A stretch of 64,000 bases of DNA. It comes from Gautieria morchelliformis. Taxonomy: Eukaryota > Basidiomycota > Agaricomycetes > Gomphales > Gomphaceae. The first letter of the stretch is position 1. Every line of letters starts with the position of its first letter. The DNA lies in assembly GCA_015179125.1 (NCBI GenBank), contig WHVA01000163.1:124001-188000 (forward strand), given 5' to 3'. Below are positions 1 to 11,849 of the stretch, one piece after another. Below the pieces are notes generated by a model. The model searched no databases and had not been told where the DNA came from. It saw nothing but the letters and a program-made list of their open reading frames with translations. A program made the position numbers and the translations under genes.

Positions 1-2
1 TG

Positions 3-134
3 CAGGAGCTCTCTGGACTCTCATGGGGGATGTACGATGACCTGCTGGATGGCGCTGTCATGCCTGATGTCCATTGTTTGGATACAACGGTCACACGGGG
101 CAGGTGCAAGTGGGGACGCAGGATGCACGTGTAG
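3..134 (+). CDS. C-terminal end of a conserved hypothetical ORF (copy 1)
   Basis: An open frame enters from the left edge and ends with TAG at 132-134. It encodes about 43 residues nearly identical to the end of the minus-strand ORF at 39109-39495; both read DLLDGAV, PDVHCLDT and VTRGRC before a final Met-His pair. Most differences between copies keep the frame open, which favours real coding history. The stop codon lies at the first bases of the hairpin at 129-190. I do not recognise the family; its position next to Helitron sequence suggests an element-borne or captured gene. Confidence 0.4.
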   Translation, partial: QELSGLSWGMYDDLLDGAVMPDVHCLDTTVTRGRCKWGRRMHV

Positions 135-190
135 GTTGGGAGTGAGGCAAGGGGTCTGACCAGACTCTTCACCTTACTCCCAACCTACAC
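129..190. repeat. 62-bp inverted repeat (hairpin), copy 1
   Basis: The arms start GTGTAGGTTGGGAG and mirror about position 159.5, with a 2-nt loop (GTCTG-AC-CAGAC). The few arm differences are mostly G-T type and would still pair in RNA. The same hairpin occurs at 39052-39115 in the inverted copy. It overlaps the stop codon of the upstream ORF. Confidence 0.75.
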
Positions 191-358
191 AGCCGTGCTA
201 CACGGGCATGATAGGCCAGCGCAGCCGCACTAATTAAGCCAGTGACGCGTCTGGCCAATCAGACATGTCGCTAGTGTCAATCACGGGTAAGTGCACTTGG
301 CACTTGTGATTTATATTAGTGCACCCAGGGCACACTAATACAACCAAGCCTGGGTGTC

Positions 359-1799
359 TGCTTTGGAACCCATTGAACTAAACGTAAAACTGTGGTGTTA
401 AACACAATTCTAAAGTTCAATCAGAGATTTGACTTTACAAGCACACGCAAGCTTCGAAACTATTTTAACGGAGAACCCAATTAAGAAATTATACTCCGGT
501 GAACAATCAGAATCAGTATTGGTACAGGAAGTGTAGCAATAGAGATTTAACTGAACACGTGTAGTTCTTAGATTGTGCAATACTTTGTGAGGTCAAAGAA
601 TGTTATTAGGCGTCCAAGGGTCCAGATACTTTAAGGGGAAAGCTACCTAGAGTCTTAGGACCGCGGGTCGAGTGAATTAAAGACAACAATAATCCCCAAG
701 ACGTGAAAAGATAGTTCTGCGCTTGAACTCTTCCTCAGTTCAAGTATGTCACTATTCTTGTGGCTTTTCTGGTTTTCCAACTCAACAAACGTAGGATATT
801 AACTCACTTACCCTGAGTTAGGTTAATATCTGCAGTGCGTTGATTGATCAAGAAATATCAATTACTCAAAAGGCTATTAACCCACTTAACTCAGAGTTAA
901 GTTAATAATCTATTGTGTGAATTGAATAACTAATAACCAAGTCTATTAGATCACTGCTCAGAGTGGCGTCTAATGGTACAAGATTACTAATCAGTTACTC
1001 TTAGTAATGTTGCTGTTCGCAGCGCGATTAGTCAGAGCCTGCTGCAATTAAAATAGAGCACTCTTGTACTTCTCAGAGCCAATCAGAGTTGCTGCAATCT
1101 TAGACTGTAGCCAAGTCAGTGAGCCAGTACTTCGGTACAAGGCTGTGTTGAAGTCACACTTCAGTTACTCAAGGTATGAGTGGTTTGGGTGAAAGATAAT
1201 TGATTGCTTCACTGCTAAAACTGCAGGCTATTTAAACTGCATCTATCTAGCTTATGTAACTACTGCCAGGAACCTTGTAGAGGCTTCTACTACTGTGAAG
1301 AACCTTGTGGAAGCTTAGAGAAGCTTCAGGAAAGGTTTGGAAACTATTGGAAGGCTGTGGAAGGTTCTATTGCTATATTGAGTTAAAGTCACAGCTCTGT
1401 GACAGTAAAGCTAAGAGTATGTAAGAAACTCCCACGCTCATGTGATTATCATGTGACGAAGGAAAGTCATGTGATTGTCAGGTGACCGTAGATAATCAAG
1501 TGACTTTGAGGTCAGGTGATTGTCAGGTGACTGTAGATAATCAGGTGACTTTGAGGTCAGGTGATTGTCAGGTGACTGTGGATGATCAGGTGACTTTGAG
1601 CTGTTTTTGAGGTCATGTGATAGTCATGTGACCGTGGGGGATTCTTTGCTAAACTATCAAGAGATTGTTGTATCTTGTGGACCCAATGTGAGTGTAGCAT
1701 AGAAATATTAATACAACCTTTCTTGAGGACATTTGAAACTAATTAACTACCTAGTAAATGTTCATAAATAGGTAGCTACTTTGTGGACGATCCCTAACG
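359..1799. mobile_element. Solo LTR-like insertion with 5-bp target-site duplication
   Basis: Comparison with the uninterrupted copy near 38883 shows a clean 1441-bp insertion flanked by GTGTC at 354-358 and 1800-1804. It starts TG and ends CTAACG rather than CA. It has no coding capacity, which fits a solo LTR of a retrotransposon. Inside, at about 1440-1620, three copies of a ~47-bp unit (caggtgattgtcaggtgact plus tagataatcaggtgactttgagg) form a minisatellite. The 5-bp duplication argues for an integrase; the imperfect end leaves the family open. Confidence 0.7.
1440..1625. repeat. Minisatellite of ~47-bp units inside the solo LTR
   Basis: Repeated CAGGTGATTGTCAGGTGACT and GATAATCAGGTGACTTTGAG blocks occur three to four times in tandem with small variations, all rich in GTGAC/GTCAC steps. 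Confidence 0.75.
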
Positions 1800-2574
1800 G
1801 TGTCCTAGGGCATTTAAATCAGAAGCCCATGATGGACGCCTCGGACCCCTTCTCACATCCTTTGCCCCACGATCCCACTGTGACACGATGAAGAAGCTCT
1901 CCTCCACTCAACATGCAGTCCTGGAACCTGCCTGCTTGTTGGCCAAGAAGTCTGCTGAGGTGGTGATTGGCGTTCCAGGCCTTGGAGCCATGGAGATTTT
2001 TTAGTACGTGCCATGGCAATATCTTATGCCATTACCAGGTTGACACCTTGCCTTATCAGTCTGATTACTGGTACAGACCATGCGAGGGTCGAACCCCACA
2101 AGCTCGCCAGGCACCTGTCCTGGCTGGATATCACTTTGCACTGCTTGTGCATACTGGTAGCCCAAACAGCCGAGGACGACCTGTCTTGCGTGCTTTGCTT
2201 CAAGACTACGGCAGGGGGGCTCACCATGTCCAGCTGCCACCGTTGCAAACCCCATGGTAAGCATGGTACCTCGGGTTCTATTTGCTGATGCTCCTGACTG
2301 TCACCTTAGTCAATTGGACTCGCAAGTACATGTCGGCCCAATGAACACAGGATTTCAGTGACCCTCAATGGGCCGCACTTGACTTTGGTGAGTTATCAGG
2401 GTCTTCCACTGGCTCACATGGGTTATCATTCCACGCACAGTCTATTGTATCGAACAGCAAAGCTCACGCACACAACCAGCTGAGGTTGGGGCCATGCGGC
2501 GTCAGCGCAAGGCCACTTCGCACATACGCCCACCTTACCTGCCCCCCCATGGTAGGTCCACATGAGACATTCGG

Positions 2575-3024
2575 GTGTGGTACTCATGTCCATCATGGCC
2601 AGCATGCCCAAGCATAGATAAAGCCATTGAGAAGCTCGTGCAGTCCATGCGGGATGACCAGGGGGAACACTATCTCACACTGTCGCCTACCCTGTCTACC
2701 TCGTCAGTGGAAGCCTACCGCATGTCCAGCGACCACATCCCTTGGAATTTGGTCATGCCTGCAAGTCGAAATGGCCCCACTCTGTCTCCAGGGCCCTCCA
2801 CCCCTGCCACTCGTGTGCATCCTCATGCACCTGGGGACAGACACTCAGAAGGGGCACACAAGTCCAAACCGACCTCACGCTATGAATGCATTGTCCAAGA
2901 AGCTGACAATGAGTTTGTTGGGATTATGGAGTGGGAGTGCTCTCGCCTGTTTGAGAAGTGTGACCGGTGCCCACGCTGGTTCAGCACCCAGGCATTGCAT
3001 GCCCACATACCCACCCATGATTAG
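2575..3024 (+). CDS. Hypothetical ORF with a C2H2-like Cys/His cluster at its end
   Basis: A 149-codon open frame with no family I recognise. Its last 25 residues contain a CDRC pair followed by an HAHIPTH histidine cluster, spaced roughly like a C2H2 finger (C-x2-C-x11-H-x3-H) but one residue short of the usual x12. A Ser/Thr/Pro-rich middle precedes it. Upstream frames at 2013-2288 also hold Cys-rich stretches (SCVLC, SCHRCKPHGKH), so this may be a late exon of a decayed multi-exon gene. Start codon and exon limits are uncertain. Confidence 0.3.
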   Translation: MWYSCPSWPACPSIDKAIEKLVQSMRDDQGEHYLTLSPTLSTSSVEAYRMSSDHIPWNLVMPASRNGPTLSPGPSTPATRVHPHAPGDRHSEGAHKSKPTSRYECIVQEADNEFVGIMEWECSRLFEKCDRCPRWFSTQALHAHIPTHD

Positions 3025-3109
3025 TTTTGATCCCTTGCAAAATGGGTTGCCCTTGTAAGACAAAAATATACCAGGCCATTGTCCTGTTCAACTGATCACT
3101 GTGGAATTG

Positions 3110-3275
3110 GCAAAGCGAACAGAACTGGTGGAATTTCTCCCCGAAGCGGAATCTGAGATGTAATCGGAACCGGAAGCGGAGTCGGAAATGGAGTCGGAAC
3201 TTGGTGTGGTGTCGGAAATGGAGTCGGAACTTGGTGTGGTGTCGGAACTGGAAAACAGAGTGTCCCCTGACAGTA
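3110..3275 (-). repeat. TCCGACTCC-type minisatellite module (copy 1)
   Basis: Tandem GTCGGAAATGGAGTCGGAAC units (minus strand: repeated TTCCGACTCC blocks) bordered by GTGTCCCCTGACAG on one side and a GAACAGAACTGGTGG block on the other. The same units and both borders recur at 54628-54845 in the opposite orientation. On the minus strand the phase gives Pro-Thr-Pro or Ser-Asp-Ser peptides; I regard the reading frames as a by-product of the repeat. Confidence 0.75.
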
Positions 3276-4207
3276 CGGACGCAATCATTTATTGTAGCGA
3301 CGCCTCATGAGCCAAGCGACAAGAGGCTTGGGTGTTAAGGTGCGCACGGAGGCCCTGTCGTGTACGGAAACATTGATGGCAATACTTGCATCGCTGTGGG
3401 AGCATCTGTAAGTTGTCCATTAGGAATGCATGTGCCAGTCACCGCAGGACTTAGCTAGATGGCCATTTCCAAACGATCATGAGACTCGCACACTCACATG
3501 ATCATTTGGAAACTTTGGATGCTTGTTCTTGTTCGGTTCCATCATCAACATGATAAGTATGTATTGTTTGGCCAGATCAGTCACGCACACTTCTTTCCCC
3601 ATGCACATGACACATGAGGCAACCAAAGGCAACCAAAATGATTACCCACAAGGTATGTGATTCCTCACCTGTTTACTCACAGCCACACTGTCCTCCCTCT
3701 AGGGGCTTCATATCAAACGTCAGTAGGCCTGGGGATGGGACACACAGTGTCCCAAGGGCAGGATGCGAGTCCACAGCCCACAGCTGCCAAGACCAGTCCA
3801 TCACGCACACTGGCCCACGAAGGGACTGACACCCAGGCTGGTTGGCGCTCTCAACGCCATGTGTCTGAGAAAATGCAGCAGCACCATGCATTCTTTCTCA
3901 CACATGCTGAGAACATGATAATGCCACTGATAATCCCCATTCACCACACCAGTTCTGGAACTTGAGGAATCGAGGAATCATTGGGAGAAGGCTGCCGACG
4001 TCTGGAAGTGCAGGTACCATACGCAGGAGCTTGTAGATCATCCTCACAAATGCCATGCACATTGCCACGCACCACATCCGACCCTGAAGAGGCTCTGGAT
4101 GACCCATTGACAGGCAAGTGCTCTCACAGGTCACCTGGCGGCATGGATAGCGGGAACTGGATAATGACTCACAGGCCAATGAATCTGAGGATGAAACTTC
4201 TCTCGGT

Positions 4208-4992
4208 ATGTCATGTCCTCATTGCATGACTCCTATGCTGTCTCACACTATTACTGCAACCACAACAGCGCCAGCTCAGACATCTTCAAGGAAACCAATG
4301 AAATGGGATGCCTTGTTAACCCCCTTACAAGATGCTAACCTGGCTGCTCTTCAGTTCACGTCCTCTCTCATTGCAGCACCTGAGAAGCCTCATGCTAAGA
4401 TGCGCCACGCACCAAATGCGGGACCACTCCAACCCATAGGGACCATTCAGGCTAATGGGCCCCTGCTGTCACATCCATCCCAGCACGCTGAGCCTGCAAG
4501 CCCCCTAGGGACAATCTGGCCAGTCCTTCATCCACAGCCCCTAACTATGACTCACCCCTGCAAGCAAGCAAGCCGCACCGGAAATTCAAGCCTGTCCCCA
4601 TACACAGGCCTTCAATTCCGGGCCCATGGAACTGGCAATGGTCCCCACCCCTCATCCACCGATCTCCTCAGGTCTTCATTCCCTCTCTCGTTCCACAGCC
4701 ACTCTCCCAGTTCCAAAGTTCCCACTGGGTTGAGTTCCATTGAAGCATCAGGCAGAGAAGTTACCTGATGAATTTGGAGATGTGGGGCGACCATGCACAA
4801 GGCAGGCATATCCTCGCATGGCTGCAGAAGCATCTGCATGATAAAGCAAGGTACACATACCACATGGTATCAGGTCTAACCTCTAACAGCACTCTGTTAT
4901 TCATTGTAGGACACTCCAGAGCAGGAGACTTGCAGACAACTCTCCCTGCCATCCGGAAGCTCCCACATGACATTTTCGATGCCGCTGTGTGA
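4208..4992 (+). pseudogene. Conserved hypothetical gene fragment with QGRH-LA-LHD motif
   Basis: Two adjoining plus-strand frames: 4208-4768 (Pro/Ser/Thr-rich, low complexity) and 4768-4992. The second contains AQGRHILAWLQKHLHDKAR, then a good fungal intron (GTACAC...CTAAC...TTGTAG, ending about 4908), then a GHSRAGDLQ stretch. A minus-strand fragment at 18.6-18.9 kb has the same pair (QGRHLLARMQ-RLHDEAR, intron, AHSRAGVLQ), with the intron in the same place. The two are therefore relics of one gene family, function unknown. Phase across this copy's intron does not fit perfectly, so it is probably broken. Confidence 0.4.
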
Positions 4993-4999
4993 GAGGCCA

Positions 5000-5460
5000 C
5001 TGCTGGAGGGGAGGAAGAGATGTTGGAATAAGAGTTTATACAAGTTTACAAGTTACTCACTAGCAAACCAATGATAGGAAACGATGGGGGTTCCTAGTAC
5101 TCCATATACCCTCACATACAACTCCATAGACCTTTACAGTGCTATGGAGCACCTCCCAGCAAGTGCTACGGAGAGGCTCGCTGAGGAGTTATGGCATGGT
5201 ACTGAACTGTCACAGGGAGCTATGGGGCACCACATAATTGACACGAGTCTACTGTGCTATGCCTGCTATGTACACTAGATAATGCTACACGCAATTCACA
5301 TTTTTTGCTGATGTATGCTCAAGCATGAGAAGGGTCACATTGATATCAATACCAGGGGTGAAGCAAGTGGAGAGGGTATACTTCAGAAAAGGAAACTTGG
5401 TGCATCAGGCTAAGAGTGAGGAAGGAATCATGAATCTTTGTCCAGGAGCGGCAGTGGTCC
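5000..5460. other. No gene recognised
   Basis: Short unrelated frames only (for example 5084-5278 plus); no repeats or family signatures seen. Confidence 0.4.
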
Positions 5461-5462
5461 AG

Positions 5463-5741
5463 TCAGAAATGATAGAATGAAGAGATGAGTCCATCATGAG
5501 TTGAATAGTAAAAATGAGAGTGGTGATCTTTGTAGTCCACCATGCTTTTCAGATGGCTGGGTGTTTGGAGGGACATCAAGGAAGAATCACTTTTATCAAT
5601 GTACTTCCACAGGCAACTTGTAGACAGAAGGGCTCTTGCTTTGCTGGACCAAGAGTTGTAATTTTCACCTCCTAACAGTAGTTTAGACAATTTGGGTCTC
5701 ACCCAGTTCTCAGGGATAAACAATGTGATCAACAAAGCCAT
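5463..5741 (-). pseudogene. Copia gag fragment (relic)
   Basis: The minus frame contains KLLLGGENYNSWSSKARALL followed by LWKYID, the usual start of Copia gag/UBN2-type capsid proteins (substrate-like GxNYxxW and a downstream LW-YI). Only about 60 residues are recognisable. It lies downstream of a reverse-transcriptase fragment on the same strand, the reverse of normal gag-pol order, so it belongs either to another copy or to a rearranged element. Confidence 0.6.
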
Positions 5742-6400
5742 TGTGAGGAAAAATTGACTATATGCATTGATAAAAAGGAGAGTTTTCGCCTGCTAAGAAA
5801 GGTACCTGCACAATGGATGCTTCACAAGTGACTAGGATTCAATAGTGCAGCAGTTGGCCCATAACCTATTGGAACTGCACTACAATAAGCACAGGAATTC
5901 AGATTAATACGAACAACTGTATTATACCTGCATCATGATAAGCTGTAGTGAAAGTAATGACATGTAAGTGATGTGGAATAACAGGAGAGTGGTGGACAGC
6001 TCTTACCTCAGGCATTTGGATTGATATCAATGACTGACAGAAAGCAATGAAGCAGGGATTGAAACTACATGTACTGAATATATGTGGGTGCATGTTGTGA
6101 TGTGTGACATAGGAAGTGGTTGACCCACAGGGCATGCTTGGCACCAGGGCTTAAGGCCATAGACTCAGACTCAGTTGTAGACAAGGCGATCTGAGTGTGA
6201 TTCTTAGATACCCACGTGAGAATACAGCCATTATATAGGCAAATGAAACCCCCTACTGAATGAGAGTCTGCTAGGCCTATGAAGTTGAGTCGGAGTAGAT
6301 CTCAATGAGGGGAGTGGAATACAAGTGGCGCAATACAACGCCTGCGTCGCATGTGCCCTTTAAGTAATGTATGACATGTTTAACCGCCATCCAGTGAGCC

Positions 6401-6980
6401 TCACTGAAGTTGTGTGTGTTGACTCAGCTGCTGGATGCTGAATGAAATGTCGGGGCATGAGCCTAAGATGGCATACATCAGGGACCCAATCCTCTGAGTA
6501 TAAGGCGTGTCTGGCATAGGGTGACCATCAGGGTGTAGCTCCAGGGATTTGATGTCATGCAAGGGGTGTGTCAACCAGCAGTGCTTTGACCAGATTGAAT
6601 CGTTGGACAATGATGTCAATGTAGTGGCCTTGCGAGAGCTTAATGAAATGATGGTTGGGATCAAGCTCGACCCTGATCCCGGATCTTGCGTGTCTCTCAC
6701 CAAGGTCCTTCATAGTAAAAGTAGAATGAAGGATGGTTTTAATACTCACCATCAGTGCCTTAGTACTAGCGAAAAGACCGAGTTCATCCACATAAATCGT
6801 AATGGTGCTGAGCCAGTTGCCGGTTTTGTTGTAAAAAACACAGTCATCTGCATGACTTGATGTGATCCCATCATTGAATAAAACCATCATAAGTTTCTTG
6901 TGCCAGCCCATGGGCTCAATCCTGGATGAAGGGCAGGCAGGGTGCTCCACAAATGCTTCCAAACCATATAAACACCACAT
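6401..6980 (-). pseudogene. Copia reverse transcriptase fragment (relic)
   Basis: Two overlapping minus frames preserve the C-terminal half of a Copia reverse transcriptase: a degraded YVDD-box region (ITIYVDELGLFAS), TMKDLGE, the ISQGHYID-like motif, and then, in another frame, QRIGSLMYAILGSCPDISF. At least one frameshift separates them at about 6600-6700. The second catalytic Asp of YVDD is Glu here, so it is inactive. No LTRs were recognised around it. Confidence 0.7.
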
Positions 6981-6999
6981 GTGGACCCAGGACTGATGG

Positions 7000-7570
7000 A
7001 TGATAGGGATAGTGACGTATTATAGTATTGGTCAGGAGAGGTTGGTTGTGCCTGATGGGAGTGAAGGCAAATGGTGCGAATGGTGAATGGATAAGGCAAC
7101 AGGGGTCAGTGAAAGACCTCAGTGAACCGATCAAATGGCAAACGAAGCGAGCAGACATGTCGGAAGGGGATAGTAATGTACCATGACATTGATGGGGGAA
7201 GGGTGGCCATGGCTGATGGCAGGAGTGGTGATGAAGGATGTGAATGGCAAATGACATCAGTGAATTGACCAAATTGGTGAATGAAGCAAACAAGCATCTT
7301 GAAGGCTGATGGATCATGCCAAAATAAACAAGTCATGACACCGGTCTTCCTGCAGTGTTAAGTTTGTGTCTGCGAACCTCCTAGGAAAGGCCCTTATCTC
7401 CAAAGCCTAATAGGCTGATCAGAACATCACTTTCGATATACCTTATAGACCTCTCAGAGGGACCACCTCAAGTGCTTTGGATGCCGCTACAGCGTCTATT
7501 TGTGGGGGCTTGGAGGGTTAGGACCAAAATTTATATGTAGACAATCGCTGCAAGAATGCCTCAGTGGAAC
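7000..7570. other. Degraded sequence between Copia relic and duplicated segment
   Basis: No convincing gene. Pro/His-rich minus-strand frames at 6887-7336 look like shadows of decayed repeat DNA. Confidence 0.35.
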
Positions 7571-7912
7571 ATGGACTATACTCGGGGATTGAAGACGATG
7601 GTGTTCTAAGCGCCGCTATGTATTACAGGGAGAAGCAAGACCTCCGCAATTCTAACAACGCCGAAAGCCCCTGGTTGTATAGGGTGTGCATCTACGATGA
7701 GCATGGGTGGTCTCTTCCTCACGGCGAGTCGGATTCAATACATCTATAGTAATTGGGCGAACAATGGGTATGAGGCAACGACAGTGCCCCGGTCATCAAA
7801 TCTGTGCATATTCAGGTGAGATCTTTCCCGCAGCTTTGACCACATTACCCGAAGGCATTTGTTTAGATACATAGGATTTCTATGTCTATATCATTCCACT
7901 GTGACATCCGGG

Positions 7913-9747
7913 TCAATAATAATTGCAAAGATATATAAATAAGACACGCACCGATTTAGCATCCGGCCAAGCGTCCAGCAGGACCACACATTCTCGGTCA
8001 ATCATTACGTGCGCATTATCGAATATTCCCCTCCTTATCACATCCCGGTATGGTAGGGCAGTACTTAGCCTTTGGGTGAATCCGGATTCGTACTCATGAA
8101 TCATCGTGGGTTGGGAGTCCTTAACAATGGTGGTGGAGAACGCTCCTGATTCATCCTCCGATGTGGACAACGGTGTGTCATTGGAGGACAACGCTAATTT
8201 TATGAAGGGTTTATTAATGTACTGTCCAAAAATTGACCGGCTGAGACCCACCACGTTGAAGCGCCAGCGGATTAAAGTCCCACATCCTGAGACGATTACG
8301 GGCCCTCCAGTGGACGTCCTCCACTACCTCTTGCCATACATACCGCGTGCCATAAACATGGCCATTTGGTCGGCGATCATGCACGTCATACATCCTGACA
8401 GGCAAAATCCTGGTCTTCAGGGGACCCCAGCTTTCCCATGGGACAGTTAGTTGTTCAGCATTCGAACGTACGTCCACCTCTTCGAGCAGAGATGAAGCAT
8501 GTACGAAGAGCACATATTGCTGGTCAGGCTCTTCTTCCACGGAATATGTAAAATGCACGGTAAAATGCATGGTAACCGTCAGTAGACGGGAACATGAGGT
8601 ATGGTAGAAAGAGTTTCCGGATGACGTAGGCAGTTCTGAAAATGGTTCAGAACTTAGTGTAAACGATCTGGTAAGTGTGTATTGAGCTACGCGTGGGAGT
8701 TGATATATGCGGACGAGCCAGGGCTCCAAGGATCCTTCTGGACGAGCAGCGATAAAGTCATACACAACGAGTTGAGGTTGATAGCACTCGTCGGGCTCGG
8801 AGATGCACCTCGCTATGACAAAATGTCGCAAAGAGAGAAATGAAAAACTTAGGATGTCGGCGCCTAGAGACGAAGCTTCCAAAAACTATACTGTTTTTAA
8901 GCACCTCAAGACAAGAAAAGAAGGAAAGGCAAACGCACAATGAGAAGTTGACCAGTTTTCCAGTCCCAAATAAATAATAGATCCCTCAAATGGTCTGCAG
9001 GAGTGTAGTAAAGTACGGCAAGGAATTCGCCCATAATCTGAATGCTAAAATCATATCGTGTGTCCAAGAAGGTCGGGACACAAGACAGGACGGGATCAGT
9101 GGCGCAAGGATGACGTGCGCCAGTGCTCATAGTGCGTAAATGTATCAAAAACGTGTGCCACTGTTCATCAGAAGTCCTGCGTAACAAGTAAAACAATAAA
9201 CGCCCTATAAAAAGAACGTCACTCACGGAGGCCAAGCGACGAGAACGGCTAGGTCCTGCGCAGGATCTATGGCAAACTCTCGTATGTGTACTTCTATGTG
9301 ACTGCGCCAAGTATGCACAGGAGTTCCTCGTACGGCAGACGGTAGCTGTGTGAACAACAGCCGTGACGTCAGGGACGTTGCTAGTACATCGCCACGCAGT
9401 TTCCAAATGTAACCCTGAGGCAAGGTTACTGTGAGCTTCTGGCGGAAGTTAAGGCTGGCCCAACCCTGCTCAAAAGTCTTCAGTTGAGCAAGTCGTTCAG
9501 GTAGTGAGAGTCGACAATCGGTGCTTCCATCCTCTAATCCCGCAACGGCAAGCTCCAAGCGGTATTGCAAGAGCAGAGTGTCCCGGATCGTTTCATGAAA
9601 GACTCGACATGTCTGCGAATATCAAGTACGACCAATCGGAGGTCTGAGAGTAAGACATACCAGTGAACAACAGCGAAGGTCGTATGCATCCAACTCCTTA
9701 AAGACACGTATAAGAACGTCGTTGGGTAGAACAAGCTTGAGGCTCAT
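7913..9747 (-). CDS. F-box protein (copy A)
   Basis: Likely substrate adaptor of an SCF ubiquitin ligase. Exons read as 9747-9661, 9612-9227, 9176-8939, 8885-8252 and 8193-7913, with good GT-AG introns (GTATGT...GCAG, GTGAGT...CGCAG, GTGCGT...TATAG, GTGGGT...TTAG). The N-terminus has an F-box: LPNDVLIRVFKELDAYDLRC followed by a conserved Cys and HETIRD. Downstream come YRLELAVAGLEDG, the FAIDPAQDL strand, an LLFIWDWKTG strand and a C-terminal TxLPYRDVIR-type region, as in Agaricomycete F-box proteins of about 500 residues. No stop interrupts the spliced frame. The final exon could instead be spliced once more near 7960. Substrate unknown. Confidence 0.75.
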
Positions 9748-10649
9748 ATTCGCGAGGTACGAGCTTACGTAATCATGGAGCGCCGAAAATCGTGACTTGT
9801 ACTCACGTCACGTCACGGTGACCTTTCATCACGCATCACGGCACCCTCTGAGCCACAGTCCAGGTGCTTGGTTTATTTAGACTCTGTGAGCTGTAAGTAC
9901 AGGTCATAAACTATTGATTACCCCGCTCTGGTTTGGGGTTGGTATGTCTCGACGATTGTGTTATTATGTTGTTTGCTATTTTCTAATTCTCGAATATATC
10001 TAGCACACTGCATCACGCGTATGCACGCTACAGCAAATTTGGATGAATGAGGTCCGCGCTGAAACGTGCCACTGGCATGATGGCTTGCCGTAGTTATACA
10101 CTGCTGCTCATGAATATATATAACTCACCACTGACGACGCATGCAGTGGTCCAGATGGTATACACGACTGTTTGGAGCATCATTTTTGCCTCCTGCAAAG
10201 TGGTAATGCTAATTCATCTCACTGTCTCGCGTTGATTAATCGCATTATTGTTAGTGTCTATTACCTCCGCGATAACTGCACACATGACACCAAACGTCAT
10301 GGGTCTATCGCACCCAGGATGGGAGTTACGCCAACACCCCAAGCACAAAACAATGTCTGTCATTCGTAAACGAGCATTTGCCATAAGCTTACCTTGCTCG
10401 CAAAAGTAATACTTGTCGCATATTTATTCGCCCTCTTACAGAATGGCATATCCTTCCAAGGAAGATCGCAGGTAACCTCGGTTCACTGCAAAGTCTGAAG
10501 ATATCCTGAGCCGAAGATGCATGAGCAAATGTCGGTTGATTTCCCTGTTCGAAGTGGTGTTGATACTGTGTAAAATGAGGGGCAGCATAGAAGGACTCGG
10601 ATGCCTTTTTTTACATCCACGAACAACATTATCCTTACATAAGGGCTGC
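9748..10649. other. Intergenic region between F-box and FAD genes (copy A)
   Basis: Upstream of the F-box start and downstream of the FAD stop. Conserved with 24300-25179 of copy B but with no consistent reading frame, so it is probably the F-box promoter plus the FAD 3' region. No clear TATA box at a convincing distance. Confidence 0.5.
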
Positions 10650-11849
10650 CTACATTCCAAGAATGTCTCTGATTTTCAGCCACAAGACCTTTGCAATAAT
10701 GATCGGGGAAAGGCCATCAGTGGAGGGCGCAAGCCAGTTGGTCATTGAATGTCACCCCAGCGACGTACGGGTCCTGTTAGATCGCAGGTGTCAGCTACGA
10801 CATTAGACGCGAAAGAGCAACATCATGAAATGCACCTTGGTGCATAGCGCGCATGACACCAGCTGCATACACCCGTCTCCATGCGTTGGTGGTTTCGAGA
10901 TTGTCGCCGGGTGCTGGTGTGGTAGTTTCGAAGCTGTAATCTGTGATTTTCATAGATTCCCTAGATAGGACCAATGAGCGTCATTTCATTAACGATGCAG
11001 GAGCGTCAAATACAGACCAAAGGCGCCCAGTGCGTTTGGCTTGCGCCGCGAAGAATCTCTGACCGAAGTCTGAGGGAAGTACGTCATCGAAGCTGGTCGC
11101 ATACTGAGAGGGATTTGGAACACATTGTGTTAGCATCCGGTTGAGCGTTACTGCCTCCACAAATGCTTTTGTGCACCCTTGCCTGAATCAGAAATTTTGT
11201 GCGTAAGTCTCATGTAGATGACGTCAGACCAGAATGTTACCCTGCCACGGGGTTAACTTGCAGTACGGAATCACCGACAGCGATGGGGTTGGAAGGCAGA
11301 TTCTTTACACGATGATATCGGATGTATATCGTTGGTGCTACAAGAAAACGGGGGGGTGAGTATTTGCTGACAATGCGTATCTGTTGAACGTACGGCAGCG
11401 AGAGAAACAATATATTGCGGGGACGTCTTCTTGTTCAAAAAGGTCCAGCATCGCGTGTACCCAGCCGGGTATTGGTCGTGCAGGAACCAGTTGGGACCTG
11501 AATGACCTGAGGTCTGCGACGCACCCTATTCGCCCATGGAAGTCCCACCCACCACAGGTTATAACAACTTTACTCGTGCCTGTTAGAGGGAAAGATAAAC
11601 CGCGGGTAAAGTCACCCACGGGTATTTTTTTCCTGTCGCTGCATCATCATATGGTTTCTCTCCACTTTCGAGTTAGGAAGGTTTATGTAAACGTATGCTG
11701 CCGTTTCATAATCCATAGGAAATCCGTGTCCTTTGAGGGGCTCGATGAGGCTTGAGGGAACATCAAATATACAAGTCATGTAGGCCACCTTGGAATCATA
11801 CGCAAGCTTGAGATCCTCCAACGATTTCCGAGGTGTTATGTCAGGCGGC

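Larger units (their letters stand above)
1..2025 (+). repeat. Helitron-type fragment, inverted copy of 38.67-39.25 kb
   Basis: Apart from a 1.44-kb insertion, this stretch matches the reverse complement of about 38670-39250 almost base for base: a conserved ORF end, a hairpin, then the sequence leading into the Helitron helicase. The match stops at about 2022-2025, just after the CCATGGCAATA shared with the other copy, so the helicase itself is missing here. It is therefore a truncated fragment of the same element. The sequence continues beyond the left window edge. Confidence 0.8.
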